From: Macrothele yani
Lineage: Eukaryota > Arthropoda > Arachnida > Araneae > Macrothelidae
Length of the DNA: 64,000 nucleotides
NCBI GenBank assembly: GCA_039090855.1
Contig: CM076995.1
Coordinates: 119,052,270 to 119,116,269, forward strand
Direction of reading: 5' to 3'
Shown piece by piece: positions 1 to 12,359 of this stretch. The translations under genes were made by a program, and so were the position numbers. The notes beneath the pieces are model-generated. The model searched no databases. It was not told the DNA's origin and saw nothing but the letters and a program-made list of their open reading frames with translations. Positions within the stretch are counted from its first letter, which is position 1. Every line of letters starts with the position of its first letter.

Positions 1-1387
1 TTCACAATTCTGCCACTAGGTGGTGTTTGTGTACTTCTGTTTGCAGGCTATCTCTGCCTGTAAAAACCCTATGAGAAATTTCTTTTTTTACTGTATGCCA
101 TTTGCTATAATAAAGATGGAGAGTGAATATGATTTTTGCTACAATAAGGATATCCTCTTCAAATAATGTACAACTTTCCCCCTAATGGTTGTAAAGGCCA
201 AAACGTTTTTCCTGCTATCTCTGCTTCCGGGAAACGTATTTGAAAAGTTATTTTTCCTTAGCATAGCTTTTGCTATGGAGAATGCTTTTCTCCTGTTTTC
301 GACTTTTCCATTATGCAAAATTCTTCCGCTCTAACGCATAGTTATATCGCGTTTCCTTCTATATCTCTCCTTTTAACTGATCAATTTGAAATTTTTTTTG
401 TCGCTAATACCTTCCTTCTGCTATGGGAAACGTTTTTTGCGCCATTTGTTAATTTTCGTAACATATGTTTTAGCCACTGATGGAAGTAAATAGCTGATTC
501 TTTTTATATAAAAATTTGCCATAAAATCAGATTGCTTTTTAATATCAGAAACTTTTAAATCTAGTTGTTTCTTAATATTTCCCAAGCTTCTATAATTAGT
601 TTTTTAATCATGCCCAGTTAAATTGCCATGGTCACTAATGAATGCAATTGCACACAGCCCTTAGACATAAGGTTTTCCCGTTGGAAATTTTTGTGCATAC
701 TTTGTTTGCTGGCGAGTAAAAATTTAAAACAGCTACATCGTCGATATTATGTTAAAAATTCCTTCCCTAAATAAAATGTAACAGAAATACTTGCTCCCAT
801 GATTATGTGTTTAAGAAATAACAATACCTTTGGTCCTTTGAAAAAGTTCTAGATATTTCACCTTTCCTTACCCTTAAATTTCCAATGTAAGCATTATTTC
901 AAAGTAATTAAATATAAATAGTGTTTTATGTATTGATTGTGTGGTGTATGAAAGAAAGCATTTCAAGAGAAATGTCACATACCTATGTATTTTTGAGTTT
1001 TATGGGGGGGGGGGGGTGTTCTATAATTTGCTTCAATAATTGAACTAAAGCCAAAGTAGAAAAATAAAGTTTTCTCAAAATCAGTGTAGTATACTGTATA
1101 TAAAAGTTTAGTAGATATTAAACCATGTCATATTTTCAGTGACAGTTTTGGTGTTTCAGTATTTATCTGTGATTCTAAGTTTCTAATTAGCTGCAGCAGA
1201 CATCATTTTTAACATTCTGCATTCTGTATTAAGTTTGCCCAAGCATGTAGGAAGTTATTTGTTGTAGGTTACAAATTGAACAGACGTATGGTTTCACTAT
1301 ATTTTAAGTAAGAGCATTTGGATCGTTTGTCGTGGTAAAAAATACAAAAGTCCTGGATATCATGGAGGAAAGTCAGTGACAAGTATA
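1..1387. other. AT-rich non-coding stretch
   Basis: No exon, transposase or RNA gene was recognised here. A 13-base G run near 1005-1017 is the only local oddity. It is probably intron or 5' flank of the synaptophysin-like gene. Confidence 0.4.
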
Positions 1388-1879
1388 GACTAGACCCACA
1401 TGTGATTAAAGGAACGACCTACTGAAATCAAGATATTCCGCTGAAAAAATGTCCCGTTTTTCTGTTTGGAATATGGCAGTGCCAGGAGTGAGCATGTATC
1501 TTGCCTTTACCATATTAAAGACTGTTGTTTTCTGTGCTTACTGAAGTTTATTTGCAGTTAAATGTATCAATTTCAAGTCGAAAATTTTGCACCTAGAACT
1601 TCATGAATGATATGTTCATTGAAATAAATTTGTGTGAATGTTTTCACAGCTTTATTTTCCGAATGACACGGAAAATGCATGTTTTCGACAACAGACATTT
1701 AAACTCACTTTACATTATCTACAAATTGTTTCATATAAATTAGGAATTGTTCATAATGAAAATATTAAATGGTAATCGAAAAAACACCTGGTGAGACATT
1801 TGTGCATATCTGTTAAAAATAACGAAACAGTACTTTTTGTCGTTTGACTAGGTCATTCCTCTAATCACGTGGGTCTAGG
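1388..1879. mobile_element. MITE-like element with about 34-bp TIRs
   Basis: Imperfect terminal inverted repeats begin GACTAGACCCACATGTGATT on the left and read CCTAGACCCACGTGATTAG as the reverse complement of the right end. They continue inward to a shared GGAAYGACCTA. The 492-bp element is bounded on both sides by TATA, a possible 4-bp target duplication, although TATA is self-complementary and could instead belong to the TIR. No coding capacity was seen, so it is called non-autonomous. The superfamily cannot be assigned from the ends alone. Confidence 0.6.
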
Positions 1880-1994
1880 TATAGATGTACTTGTATGTAT
1901 AAGAATTTATTCCAAACAGCAAAATTAGGATTGATCATTTTTGGAGAGACATATTGTTTCAAAAGACATTTTGAGACTGGAAATATCCATCTTT

Positions 1995-2640
1995 GGCTAA
2001 AGTTGTAAAAGCATGACTTGCTTTATCACATGACAACTTCGATGTAGAGAGAGGTTCTTCTGTATCATGAAGTTTTTTCAGATAAGAAGGCATCTATGTC
2101 TGAAAAGATGTTGAATGAGAGACTAACAATTTGAGATGCATTAAAAATGTATAACAACCAAGTTGCAAAGGTGCTAATAAACAAAGAACTAATAAAATTA
2201 GCACTTAATGCACATAGGTCATATAGCAACCAATTGGAAGAAGAGCAGAGATTAAAGGAACAGCAACTGAAAGCAGAGAAAGAAAGTGCTGAGAGATTGA
2301 AATGAGAATTGCTAAATAAAGGATTTGAAGAGCAGAAAGCAAATTATGGAAAACAAGATAAAAATTCTTGCTCAGGAAAAAAGAGAAGTACAAGAATCAT
2401 CAGACTCTGTGCTTAAAGAAAAGCCAATGAGAGACTAAAGCAAGTGTTATATAAAAAAAAAAAAAAAACATACCTGCAATTGCAATACAAGTTGCACATG
2501 GCATTCTAGAAGGAGCAGAGAAACTCTGACAAAAGGAAAGACAACATGAACTTGAAGCATTAAAAATGAATAGGGTAGTTCATAAAAGAAAATCCTCCCT
2601 AATTGATGCATTTATGCAGAAAACCTCAAAAAAGGAATAA
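1995..2640 (+). pseudogene. Remnant of hAT-like transposase C-terminus plus coiled coil
   Basis: In pieces of the + strand frames one can read LALSHDNFDVERGSSV, which resembles the hAT-type dimerisation motif L-S-H-x-N-x-D-V-E-R-x-S. About 100 bases further comes ALKMYNNQVAKVLINKELI, followed by a charged helical segment of roughly 70 residues rich in E, K, Q and R that would form a coiled coil. Stops (near 2010, 2070 and 2305) and an A-run at about 2452-2468 break the frame. The family match is from memory of similar invertebrate proteins. No upstream catalytic region was found, so this is a 5'-truncated or heavily decayed copy. The annotated-length ORF on the opposite strand is a shadow. 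Confidence 0.45.
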
Positions 2641-5489
2641 ATCTAAGGTTCATTGAGGAAGCTTTTTTTTTTTTTTTTTTGTTAAGCCTACCCTTATATG
2701 CATTGATGGCAGTGGTATGAATTCACACTCAATTTTTTGAAGTAATTTATTGCATATAACTCCTCCAAATTGCTACCATGGTATAAGAATAATGTAAACT
2801 TTAAAGAGGACTCCCCCTCCCCCAAAAAATTGCTAAATCATAAAAAACAGTTTGTTTATACATTTGGAGGGGGGGTCTTATAAAAGTTTTTGATGTCCCA
2901 TGACAGTAATTTTCAGAAGAGTTATAAAACAATCATTTCAAAAAATTTGAGCTTTGGTTTTATTATTGTCATCAGTGGGTGTAAGGATAATTTTAGTTTT
3001 ACTGTTGTTAGAGCTTTGAAAATCGATCATGGTTAACATCTAGGGATTTTAATGTCTGCTGTTATAAAAGTAACCCAAATTAGAAGAAAGTCAAGTTTTT
3101 TGTTCTCTTACTTCTGTAATTATGAGTTGGAATAATTTTACAGGATAAAGTAATTTCTTTGTGTTTGTCTCAAAAGCATCAGGGACATTGTGAAGAATGA
3201 CTGTAACATTATCAAGGCAGGTGTATATCAGTGTAATGTTCCATATCAATTATACCTGACCTACACAGACTTGAGCTTGAATCGTAAGACAGTTGTCCAT
3301 GCCCTAGTGAAATGAAGACGTTTCAGACAGGTTTTTCACATTTACCTTTCAAATATGGGAATCATAATAAAATGTGCTCTTTTACAACATAATTCAAAAT
3401 CATGTTAAGCACCATCATTATTGTTACTTATGAGTTAAAGAGTTTCCATTGTTGAAGAGGGAGATTACACTATACCCATTCCATTCCTGATTATAATAAA
3501 CTGCAAGTTTTCATTTTTTTTGTTCTAGACTTTGTGTTTTTGTTCCATACTAAACAGATTCACAGTGTTTGATATTTATTGTCGTAGCTGTACAAAAGAC
3601 AAGTTTGAAATATTTCCAAATGTTCATCTATTTGAATGAGATTCTTGATATATGGTTTTATACTTCATATCAGGTAACTACGATTATTATGTGTACAGAA
3701 CAAAACAAGTGATCATCATAACACTGAATGACCACAACAATGGCCTTTGAAAGGAGAAATACACAACAATTTTTTCAACACAGTGTTTGAAGCCCACTTG
3801 GAAAATCTTATATTGTTTTACCAACCACAAATGCAGAAGAAAGGTCTCTGTACTGGCTTGATACAGATGAGGACATCTGACCTTCAGAACAATGACAAAG
3901 AAGGAAGTGTTTTGTAATTCTAAACTCTCTCTCTCTCTCACACGCACTCACTCACTCACCAGTGAAATGTGTGATCCTTTGGAGAAGTTTGTTTAAATTA
4001 ACATCAAGTGGAAACAGAAATGTTAAACCATTGGACATTAAAACTAATATACTCTTAATTTCCTTTGCCTTTTTTATTTTCTTTCATTAGGTAAATTTTC
4101 CCATTTTTTTTTCCTCCGAGATTTGTGATTTCCCTTCGTCTGCTGGAAGCTCTTTTGTGTTCACTTTTCCATGCTGACTTACACTTCATCTTCTCTTGCT
4201 AATGGGGTGAGCAACTGGCATGATTAGCTGCCTCAACATTGCTTTGAAGAGCCAGACACTAAAAGTGTTATGGATTCTCTCCATGGTCACTACAGAAATC
4301 ATTGGTCCGCTACAGAGTATGTGAAACATTGCATATACTACAGAAATAAAAAATCTCAGTGAACTAATGGCTATTCAACTTCTGTATAAAGTTTATTTTC
4401 ATGTTTTCAAGATTCTAATATTTATTAAACCTTTCAGAGATTGTTTGTTAGATGTAAGAAAAATCATGGGAGAGATTAACAAAATCCAGCAAACAGTTGT
4501 GAGAGATTAAGACATGTCTTCCATGTTATTTAAATATTTTTTGGACTTCTTCATGGTGTCCGCTGGCCAAAAATGTTTAAATCACCAGAAATGATTGTTT
4601 TAGAGGAATGAGAATGTTCCGTGATTTTCAACATTTTGAATTTTTCTGGCCAAGCTGGTTTTTTTTTTTTTTTTTCCCATTTCTCTTCGAAATGATTGAT
4701 ACGGTCATGATCCCACCGCAAACCACCAATTGATACATATCGTGCCGAGCGAGGTTATGAATTCCATCGCTCGCCACCAATTGATACATGTCAGAGTGGT
4801 TTGATTCAGATTAAAGGGGTGTGACGTTCGTTCACAATTCGGGAGCTGGCAAAAGTAGGCAAGAATGCTCTCTGCTAGCTGAAACACAGGAATTTAATAC
4901 ACCAGAGCCTAAAAGAATAGAGAGCCAAAAAAAGGAAACACACTAATTTATAGAACACCTAGTCTGCTAGTATGCAATTTTGTACATTCGGTATGCATAA
5001 AAAGGGAGGGGGGATCTCCCTTCTTATTCAGTCTTTATTCTTTCATTATTTCATGAGAGTAGGCTCTCTATAGTTCACCACACCGGGAACATTTAAAGTT
5101 CTGGATATCAGGCGTATGACTAATGGGTTCAGATTACAGTCTATGAGTTTGAGCATGGGTTAGAATTCCATTTCCAAAATAAACTACGCAAGCTGATGAT
5201 CAAAAGTGAGTACTTACGTATAGCTGGCAGATGCTGAGTTATCCAGGAAATTATTTTTGTGCACTCTGGCCTTACAAGTTAGGCCCTTAGTTGAAAGCTG
5301 ACACTTTCATCACACAGTGGTCTGTAGCAATCATGACACACATACACCCTCTGAAGTAGCAGTACACATAGCCCTTAATAAGTTGTGGGGGACTTCACCT
5401 GTATGTTACAGAGGGTCGTCATGAATTCTCTGGTTTTCTCCTCTCTTTTGGCGATGCAGATAGCTTCTCCATGCTAGATGGGACGTGCG

Positions 5490-5492
<3 letters not shown>
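2641..5492. other. Non-coding intergenic or intronic stretch
   Basis: No gene recognised. It contains T-runs near 2664-2681 and 4662-4677, a short C-rich/G-rich inverted pair at about 2810-2880, a CT/CA-rich patch at 3925-3960, and a small direct repeat in which ACCACCAATTGATACAT occurs near 4725 and 4775. Short ORFs show no family signature. Confidence 0.4.
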
Positions 5493-5545
<53 letters not shown>

Positions 5546-5560
5546 GGTGTGGGTGGGTGG
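5493..5560. repeat. (GT)n microsatellite grading into (GGGT)n
   Basis: An uninterrupted GT dinucleotide run of about 45 bases is followed by GGGT-type repeats. ORFs on both strands here (runs of His-Thr or Cys-Val) come from the repeat and are not genes. Confidence 0.95.
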
Positions 5561-6918
5561 TGGGGACACCAGGGCTGGCCCCTTTTACCAAGCCGAGCAA
5601 TGGTCCCCCTGCGAAGATCCAACGAGCATCTTGGCCTGAGAAGCTGGAGGTCTCGCTTTGTTGTGGCCATTCTCTTGCAGGTTTTGTTAGTGCATCCTCC
5701 GTAGCTATGAAATCATCCAGAACCAAGCTGACCGCTACTTCGATACTTCATGCCACAGCAACGAAACAAGAACAGTCCAAGACGGTTCATTTTCTTTGTT
5801 TCAAAATTCACCTTCTGGAATGTTAAACTTGAATGGACGGATGACTATCTGCCGTTCCAGTTAATTCTCAATCACTATTTCTTTTAATCCATAACTGGTA
5901 GGTCGAATGACTGACAACTGTGTTTGTAGACTACCACTTCTCTTTCCTTGAATAGACTTACAACAGCTATTCTGTTTCCTCCTGGGAAACTATGTTCTCT
6001 CTCGGACTTGCATCTGCCGAAACGAAGGACGTTTCTCTTTTCGCCCTTTCACCACGAGGTTTGCAAGCAGACTGCTCTTTTCTCGTCCTGTGCTTCTCTC
6101 TGCTCTGTTGCTAACACTCCGTCTTTTGTTTTTGTCAACCTCTCAAGGTTTCTCTCCTCCACACAGGCTCTTGTCACTGGCCCTCTACCCCTGATGGCTA
6201 TAACTTTTGTTGTTTTCTAAGGATTACCACCAGAGATCTCTAATTAAGCATACTAATTTCTCCAATTAATTTTGTAATAGGCCAAATATTTAATTTATTC
6301 ATTGCATGATTTAGTCCCACTTATCGAGCCCGCCCCTTTTATAATTAATTAATTTAGATCCCAAATTTTGTATCATTATGTTCTTATTTTTTATAGTTTT
6401 GTGATAATGTGCCTCATTTTTAATGGTTTGGTAATAAAGAAAAAGAGGGACTTTGTATTTGTTAAGAATTTTTTCTAGTGAAATGCATGTTTTTCCTATT
6501 TCTGTCTTTTCTTCAGAACCAGTCAGTAGAGCAAGCATTTTTGTTTCCTTCCCCTTTTAAAAGTGAAATTTAATTTCAAAATCAGTACTTAATGTGTCCA
6601 TGATGGTGGAATATAGGACATTTCTGTTGCCTGTACTGTAGATTGTTTTCATGGCACAGTGAACAGTGCAGTAATGATTTTTGATATTTCATTTCTCTTA
6701 CAATGAATGTGTTTTTCCCTTCCTTAGTCATGGGCAGATCAATAATTTTTTCTTTGTTTAAAATGAAATTAATGTTCAGAAACTCAGGGAAAAAACAGTT
6801 CAAAAACACAGGGAAAAAGCAGCAACTTGGAGTTGAAATTCTGATTCCGAACTTTAATTGCTTTTGTAAACAAAATGAAAAATGCTGTCACATTATTTTA
6901 AATACACCAGACTGTGAA
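5561..6918. other. Non-coding stretch
   Basis: No exon or element ends recognised. The 90-residue ORF at 5948-6220 has no domain signature, and splice-like signals around it are not convincing. Confidence 0.35.
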
Positions 6919-7437
6919 TACTCAAGAAACGCATACAATATATTAAATCCATTTATTTTTGTGGTGTAATAAGCACAAAGATTCGCCAAGTTTTCGCAAT
7001 CCACTGGGAGGCTTTTTCAAGGCAATGGTAGATATAAAAATGCAAGGAATTAGAACATGTAAAAAACAAAGATGATTTTTTGAAAATAACATGGGTGACA
7101 TCAAGAGCATATTACATGAATTTTTATCATGCAATTATATGGTGTGCCGTGATGCGTTTCCATCTTTTAATAATGCATGCCAGATCATTGGTAAGATAGA
7201 AACACATCACGGTACACCATATAATTGCGTGATAAAAATTCACGTAATATGCTTTTGATGTCACTCACATTATTTTCAAAAAACATTTTTGTTTCTTACT
7301 TGTTCGAATTTCTTGCATTTTTATGTCTACCATTGCCTTGAAAAAGCTTCCCAGTGGAGTGTGAAAGCTTGGTAAATCTTTGTGCTTATTATGCCACAAA
7401 AATAAATGGATTTAATATGTTATATGCATTTCTTGAG
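6919..7437. repeat. 0.5-kb palindromic repeat, arms about 250 bp
   Basis: The left arm (about 6919-7168) is the reverse complement of the right arm (about 7192-7437), with a spacer of about 23 bp at 7169-7191. Inner arms read GTGATGCGTTTCCATCTT and AAGATAGAAACACATCAC. Outer arms both carry an AATAAATGGATTTAATAT-type sequence and a CTTGAAAAAGCTTCCCAGTG-type core. Arms have diverged by scattered substitutions and indels, so the structure is not recent. It could be a fold-back element or a head-to-head pair of one repeat. Confidence 0.8.
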
Positions 7438-8003
7438 AAAAATGCTGTTTTTTTAGTCTGTTGATATAGCAAAAAGTGACAAAGTAATGGAAAAACATCC
7501 ATTTTCAAAGAAATTTAACTTTGACAAGTTTTGATGTCACCGACTCCTGGAAAGTAGGTTTTGGACTCCTTGGAAAACTCTTTAAATGGGCTTCCAAAAT
7601 TCAGTATGAACCCTGCTCATGTATAAGTCATTCCCCATATTTTCATAAAAAAAGAAAAGGCTATTTCTTCAGAAGTTTTTGCCTTACATGCAAGTATTAC
7701 AATATAATTCAATTTTAGTGGCTGCATTTAATGCAAACAATTCATATACATGGAATCTGCAGTCCTAATTTTTTTTTTTTTTTTTTTTTTTTAAGTCTGC
7801 TGCTTCAGCACCCTTAGTGAATTATATGATGTTCAGTAAAACAAAATGTCATGGATAATTTTTACTGATACTGGATGTATTCTAAGTATTAAATAAAGAC
7901 AGTTCATGTTTTTTTTCCCATTTGTACAGCTGGCCAATTTTATAGTATATAAATTGTTTTATTTGTACATTTAGGCCCTAATTGTACAAACAATTATTTG
8001 CAG
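7438..8003. other. Intron sequence upstream of the first recognised exon
   Basis: Nothing recognised except a long T run at about 7770-7792. The last bases (ATTATTTGCAG, ending at 8003) form a good splice acceptor for the exon that follows. Confidence 0.5.
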
Positions 8004-8125
8004 GTTATGTCGATATTTGCATTTGCAACTACTGCAGGCTTTGAAGCAGAATCAAAAATGGAAGTCAACTGCACACAGTTTAATTGGGCACCAGAGTCAC
8101 ATTATAAATTTGGATATCCTTTTAA
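8004..8125 (+). CDS. Synaptophysin-family gene, early coding exon (TM1 end and first luminal loop)
   Basis: This exon encodes VMSIFAFATTAGFE and then a loop ending FGYPFK. It corresponds to the end of the first membrane span (I-F-A-F-A-T) and the start of the first vesicle-luminal loop of synaptophysin/synaptoporin, whose vertebrate members have IFAFAT and a YPF motif in the same order. An N-C-T sequon in the loop fits the known luminal glycosylation of the family. The acceptor is TTTGCAG at 7997-8003 and the donor is GTATGT from 8126. The exon is 122 bp: 40 codons plus two bases (AA). The next exon starts with G, giving AAG (Lys), so the phases agree. The exon encoding the N-terminus was not found within the first 8 kb. 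The protein would be an abundant four-pass MARVEL-domain component of synaptic vesicles. Synaptogyrin, a relative, is the main alternative, but the later exons favour synaptophysin. Confidence 0.88.
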
Positions 8126-10532
8126 GTATGTTAGAAGCTATACATCTTTTATTTTTCCTCATTTTTTTTAATTGATTTACTCTGACTTGTGGAAATTGTA
8201 TATTTATTTTACTTTTTACACATAGTATAATTTAACCATTTCATGCAATACTGCTTTTCATTTGTTTTGCTTAAGGAAACAATGTACAACTTATAACATG
8301 GATGGTACTGTTGTTATACTGTAAAAATATTTGGCATTCATGTGATATTTTAAACAAATATTATTATTAGTGAAAGCTTTACATCTGAAACTTTATTTGT
8401 ATCTAACAGTATGTGATCATAATGCTATCAGAAATGCACAGTAAAGACAGAACTTTTACTTGCATTTTCTTAATATAACTTGATGTGAAAAAAAAAAACA
8501 GCTATCTATGAAAGTGATATCTGGAATAACATAAAAAAGATTGTTCAGACCACAGAAATGTGTAAACTTTCATCTTCTGGGGGAAGAAAAGAGAGTGTTT
8601 TGCTCATCTATTCTTTTCCAATACAATGCTGCTCATGCAGAAAACAGAGCAGTTCACCTAGTTCAAACAGGCACCACATTTTCAGATGGGTTATAAAAGA
8701 ACAAGTAACTTCATCCTCTACTGCATTGCATATTGTGATTATTATGAGTGTGGGGTTAGATCTCAGTTTCTGAAGTATGAAGTAACATTGTTATTTGTCC
8801 CCAGACTCTGCTTTTTAGGTAGCTACATTTTTACTAACAACTCTCATTTGCTTCAGGAATTAAACTAAGCTGACATCTCGTGATTTTCAGGTCTTGATAT
8901 CATCAATCTTGATTACCATCTTTTTCAAAAAGAAAAATAAGAAGCCTTGACTTTCCCAACCGACTGATGATGTTACAAATGTTAAATTGATATTACAAGG
9001 GTAAAGGATGTTAGTGCTCCAAGTGGAAACACCAAATTAAAAAAAAAAAACTTTTTCCTGGTATCCACTGGATTTGGTATAAGTGACTCCTAAGATGGTG
9101 TAAAAATTACTCTGAAATGCATAGAAATTTTAATATTTTTAGCTTAATTATTCAGAAGACAATTTTTTGGAAGTTAGTCAACAGATATTTGATTCCATGT
9201 CACCTGCAAATTTTAAAATTTCGTTTGGTTAGTACCATTTTGTTAGTGAGAGGAGTTTCATAAGTTTTACATCCAGCAGTGCAAAGGAGCAGAATGACAA
9301 TTCACTTCTATAGTATGAACAAAGAGAGTGACTTTGGTTATCACAGTAGCATTTCCTGCCACCCCGACAGTTACTACAGTTTCTCCTATTGGACTTGCTT
9401 ATCTCATTTGGAGTCAACTTCCTGGATTGGAGAAAGCCTGAAAGTAGAGTTTGGGGACAGATAACAGTCTGCAACAGTTTTGTAAGTTTAAATGTGTATG
9501 TGCCTTTTGAGTACATGCACTAGAATTAGGAAATGCAACCTTGAAAATGCTACTCTTATCTCAAACTGATGATGTTATTTTAATTAACCTTTAAAACATT
9601 TGAAACTAATGTTATCAGAGATTAAATTTATTTCAAATACTTCTGAGAACTTTTCTGAAAAGCAAGATGTGCAGAGAGTTAGTAATGAGAACAAGAATTA
9701 TACTGCAGTATGAAGAATGTTTTCAAACACTATAATATATTTACTGAAATAAATGTATGCAAATTTCTAAAGTTGTCTCCAAAGTCTGATTCACTATTGG
9801 AGTTTCCAAATGCTTCATTCATGTAAGTTCATTTCTGTTAAAGTTGCTTCATAATATAAAGATCATCTTTAAAGTTTTCTCTTTCATCTGAATCATAGAT
9901 CATATCTTCTGTACCACCCATGGTATATTACTTATCCAGAATTTTTTTGAAAAGATGATGACTTTGCACTTCATAAGTACAACACTATGGACTGTCGCTG
10001 GAAGAGGCCCCTCACTTGTTCTGAAACACACGAGGTGGCTAATTGTTGCACCCCTCCCCAATGGTGAGGTGATTTATCTGGTGTTTGATTGACTCACCAT
10101 GTCACATACCAAAATGGGGTGGCACGCTCAAAATCCCGCAGTGGATGTAGCAAGTTTATTACTTCTTAATACAGATATTCGACGTGGACTATTAACATCA
10201 AACAGAAGTCAACGCTCTTTCCATGTTTATAAGTGAGTCACAGAAAAATTGTCATTGGCCACCATCGGGAATGATGGATTACTTCTTTTGGGGAAGGGGA
10301 GGGCAAGAATTTCCATGATCTCACTTTGAAATGGAATTAGTTTCACAATTATCATATCTGTGACAACTATTCCTACAGGACTGGAGCAGACAGTTTGTTT
10401 CCTGAAATCATACACTGGGTGCATAAAGTTCCATTGATAATTTATACTTTTAACTGGCTTGCATATGAGCAAGTCTCCTTTCACTTTAAAAAATTAATTT
10501 CTTCCAAAACTTTCAGCTTATATGCGTGTATA
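8126..10532. other. Intron, no recognised content
   Basis: Start of the 27.6-kb intron between the first two recognised exons. Short ORFs (for example 10227-10484 on the minus strand and 9229-9516) show no recognisable family. No element ends were identified. Confidence 0.4.
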
Positions 10533-10841
10533 CATGGTATATACCATATTGTCTTTAATATAGTATGGCCTCGCATATAATATGACCCTACAGTTTTGAG
10601 GGTGTTCTACATGAAAAATAAATGGTCTCAAATATGGCTTGAGGTAAAAAATTCACGAATTTGACAGTTTCCTTTTAATGTAAAAGTTCAGTGATACATT
10701 ACCCTAATTATTATTTACAACTCCCAATCATCATCCTCATTTTCTTCTTCTCCCAGCTTATCTTCAGTAGTGGTACTGGAATCACATTCATAGTTGGAGT
10801 CTTTCCACAGTATGTCATCCTCGCTCCCATCCATGTTGTTA
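10533..10841 (-). mobile_element. pogo-like element, C-terminal part (split by a mariner)
   Basis: On the minus strand, about 10725-10841 encodes NNNMDGSEDDILWKD, an acidic tail and a final DDDWEL with stop. This resembles the C-terminus of pogo-type (POGK/CENP-B-like) transposases, which end in an acidic stretch after a MDGTEDD motif. Outside it, a region from about 10533 reads ATACCATATTGTC and CCTCGCATATAATATGACC, a repeat-like end that would be this element's terminus. The reading frame resumes on the far side of the mariner at 12118, where FKKYC joins NNNMDG once the mariner is removed. Confidence 0.65.
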
Positions 10842-12117
10842 TTAGGTGTACAAATAACTTTTAAAGCTTTTTTTGTGTGACTTATACTGCTAATTTACAT
10901 ATCCGACATTCCCCCACATTGTTGTCATGTGAATGTAACTGGTCCAGAGTATAAAATGTGACACAGAAGTTTGCCCAACAGTCAAATGCACTTGCACATC
11001 AGTAAGTGAAAGATGGCAAGCAATACTGCATTTATTCAACACTGCATTCGTTATGAATTTCATCAAGGAAAAAGTGCTGCAAAAGCATGTGCATTGATCT
11101 GTTCTGTTCTGGAGGAGAATATTGTATCGAAAAGCACGTGTGAGTTTTGGTTTAGACGGTTTAAAGCAGGTGACTTTGATGTTAGCGTTCGAGAACGTAG
11201 CTGCGCTCCGCAGAAGCTTGCACATGAGGAACTGCAAGCATTGCTGGATGAAGATTCATCTCAAACGCAAAAAGAACTATCTGAACAACTGGGAGTAACT
11301 CAACAAACCATTTCCAATTGTTTGCGTGCAATGGGAAAGATTCAGAAGGAAGGAAAATGGTTGCCACATGACCTGAGCCAGAGGAACAAGGATGAGCGTG
11401 CCAGGAAGTGTTTGAATCTGTTGAATAAACAACACAGAAAGTCTTTCCTGTTGAAAATTGTTACAGGTGATGAAAAGTGGATGTGGTACAACAATCCCAA
11501 ACACAAAAAACACTGGGTTGACGCCGGTGAAGCAATGACTTCAACACCGAAACACAATATTCACTCCAAGAAAGTTCTGCTGTGCATCCAGGGGGGCATA
11601 AAAGGTGTGCTGTATTATGAACTATTGGAACAGGGTCAGAGTGTTACTGCTGTCGCTACAAGCAACAATTGCTGCAATTGAACCAGGAAACCTGCGGAAA
11701 CATCTATTCACAGGCAAACGATTGCGTCCCATGAAATTACTGCATGGCAATGTTAGGCCACATGTCACAAAGCGGGTCAAGGAAACATTATTGACACTTG
11801 GCTGGGAAGTTTTGGAGCACCCAGCATATATAGTCCCAACGTAGCCCCTTCAGACTATCATTCGTTCCGATCGATGCAACATGGTTTGTGTGCTGTATGG
11901 TTCCGGATATGTGACAAAGTGCAAAAATGGGTTGACGACTTCATCACATTACACGACGAAGTATTCTTCATGGCTGAAATCCGTCAGCTGCCCGACCAAT
12001 AGTGGAAGGTAATAAATAATGACGATGCATATTTTGATTCATAAAGGTATTGTTATTTTCTCTCAAATTACATGTTGCGTTGTCTTAAAACGCTTTAAAA
12101 CTTTTTTGTGCACCGAA
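10842..12117 (+). mobile_element. mariner element inserted in the pogo-like element
   Basis: The ends are TTAGGTGTACAAATAACTTT (left) and TTCGGTGCACAAAAAAGTTT (right, reverse complement). These are mariner-type TIRs, followed on both sides by TTAAAGC. The left flank carries the TA target; the right flank has GA where TA is expected, consistent with mutation. The length of 1276 bp is normal for mariner. It lies inside the frame of an older pogo-like transposase, which dates it as younger than that element. Confidence 0.9.
11013..12044 (+). pseudogene. mariner transposase, inactivated
   Basis: Residues 1-210 form one open frame: the N-terminal helix-turn-helix (HCIRYEFHQGKSAAKA, then STCEFWFRRFKAGDF), a second HTH (LGVTQQTISNCL), a linker and the first catalytic Asp in TGDEKW. 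Normal mariner transposase is about 345 residues with a D,D34D triad. A one-base loss near 11650 (within a VTA-DRYRQQL-type segment) shifts the frame. The second catalytic motif reads LLHGNVRPH, so the expected Asp is Gly. A second shift near 11825 precedes the third motif, where APSDYH is legible in another frame. There is also an in-frame TAG at 12000-12002 before a recognisable C-terminal end at 12044. The start at 11013 gives a family-typical MASN beginning. The element cannot make active transposase. Confidence 0.9.
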
Positions 12118-12357
12118 GAAATACACAATATTTTTTAAACCCCTTTATAATTGAATCACTGCAAATTTTTCCCCTGGCTGTGGTTATCCACTGGGCCAAC
12201 AGCTGTATAATAGGTTTCTTTAGTTTGCCTGTTGGGGTCAGTGCAGAGTTCCCATAAATTAACCAATCACTATATTATTTCTGTAAGTAATCCTTAAATG
12301 GGTTATTAATAACAGCATCTATAACTTGCAGTTGAGAAGTAATTTCTCCCGGAGTTA
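12118..12357 (-). mobile_element. pogo-like element, catalytic-domain end (rest of the split copy)
   Basis: The minus strand reads GEITSQLQVIDAVINNPFKD, then (after one stop) YSDWLIYGNSALTPTGK, WITTARGKICSDSIIKGF and KKYC. This is the end of a DDE superendonuclease domain of pogo/POGK type, upstream of the tail at 10725-10841. One stop codon lies near 12292. The element is cut off at about 12357, where an AT repeat and LINE-A sequence begin. Its 5' part and second TIR were not found. Confidence 0.65.
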
Positions 12358-12359
12358 TA

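Noticed and set aside
5406..5826. ORFs of about 80-113 residues on both strands
   Set aside because: They are driven by the GT/CA microsatellite (His-Thr and Cys-Val runs) and carry no domain.
7340..7380. Hammerhead ribozyme in the 0.5-kb palindrome
   Set aside because: A GAAAGC sequence follows a possible hairpin but the CUGANGA core is absent.
10227..10484. 85-residue minus-strand ORF with overlapping + ORF
   Set aside because: No family signature; length expected by chance in this much sequence.
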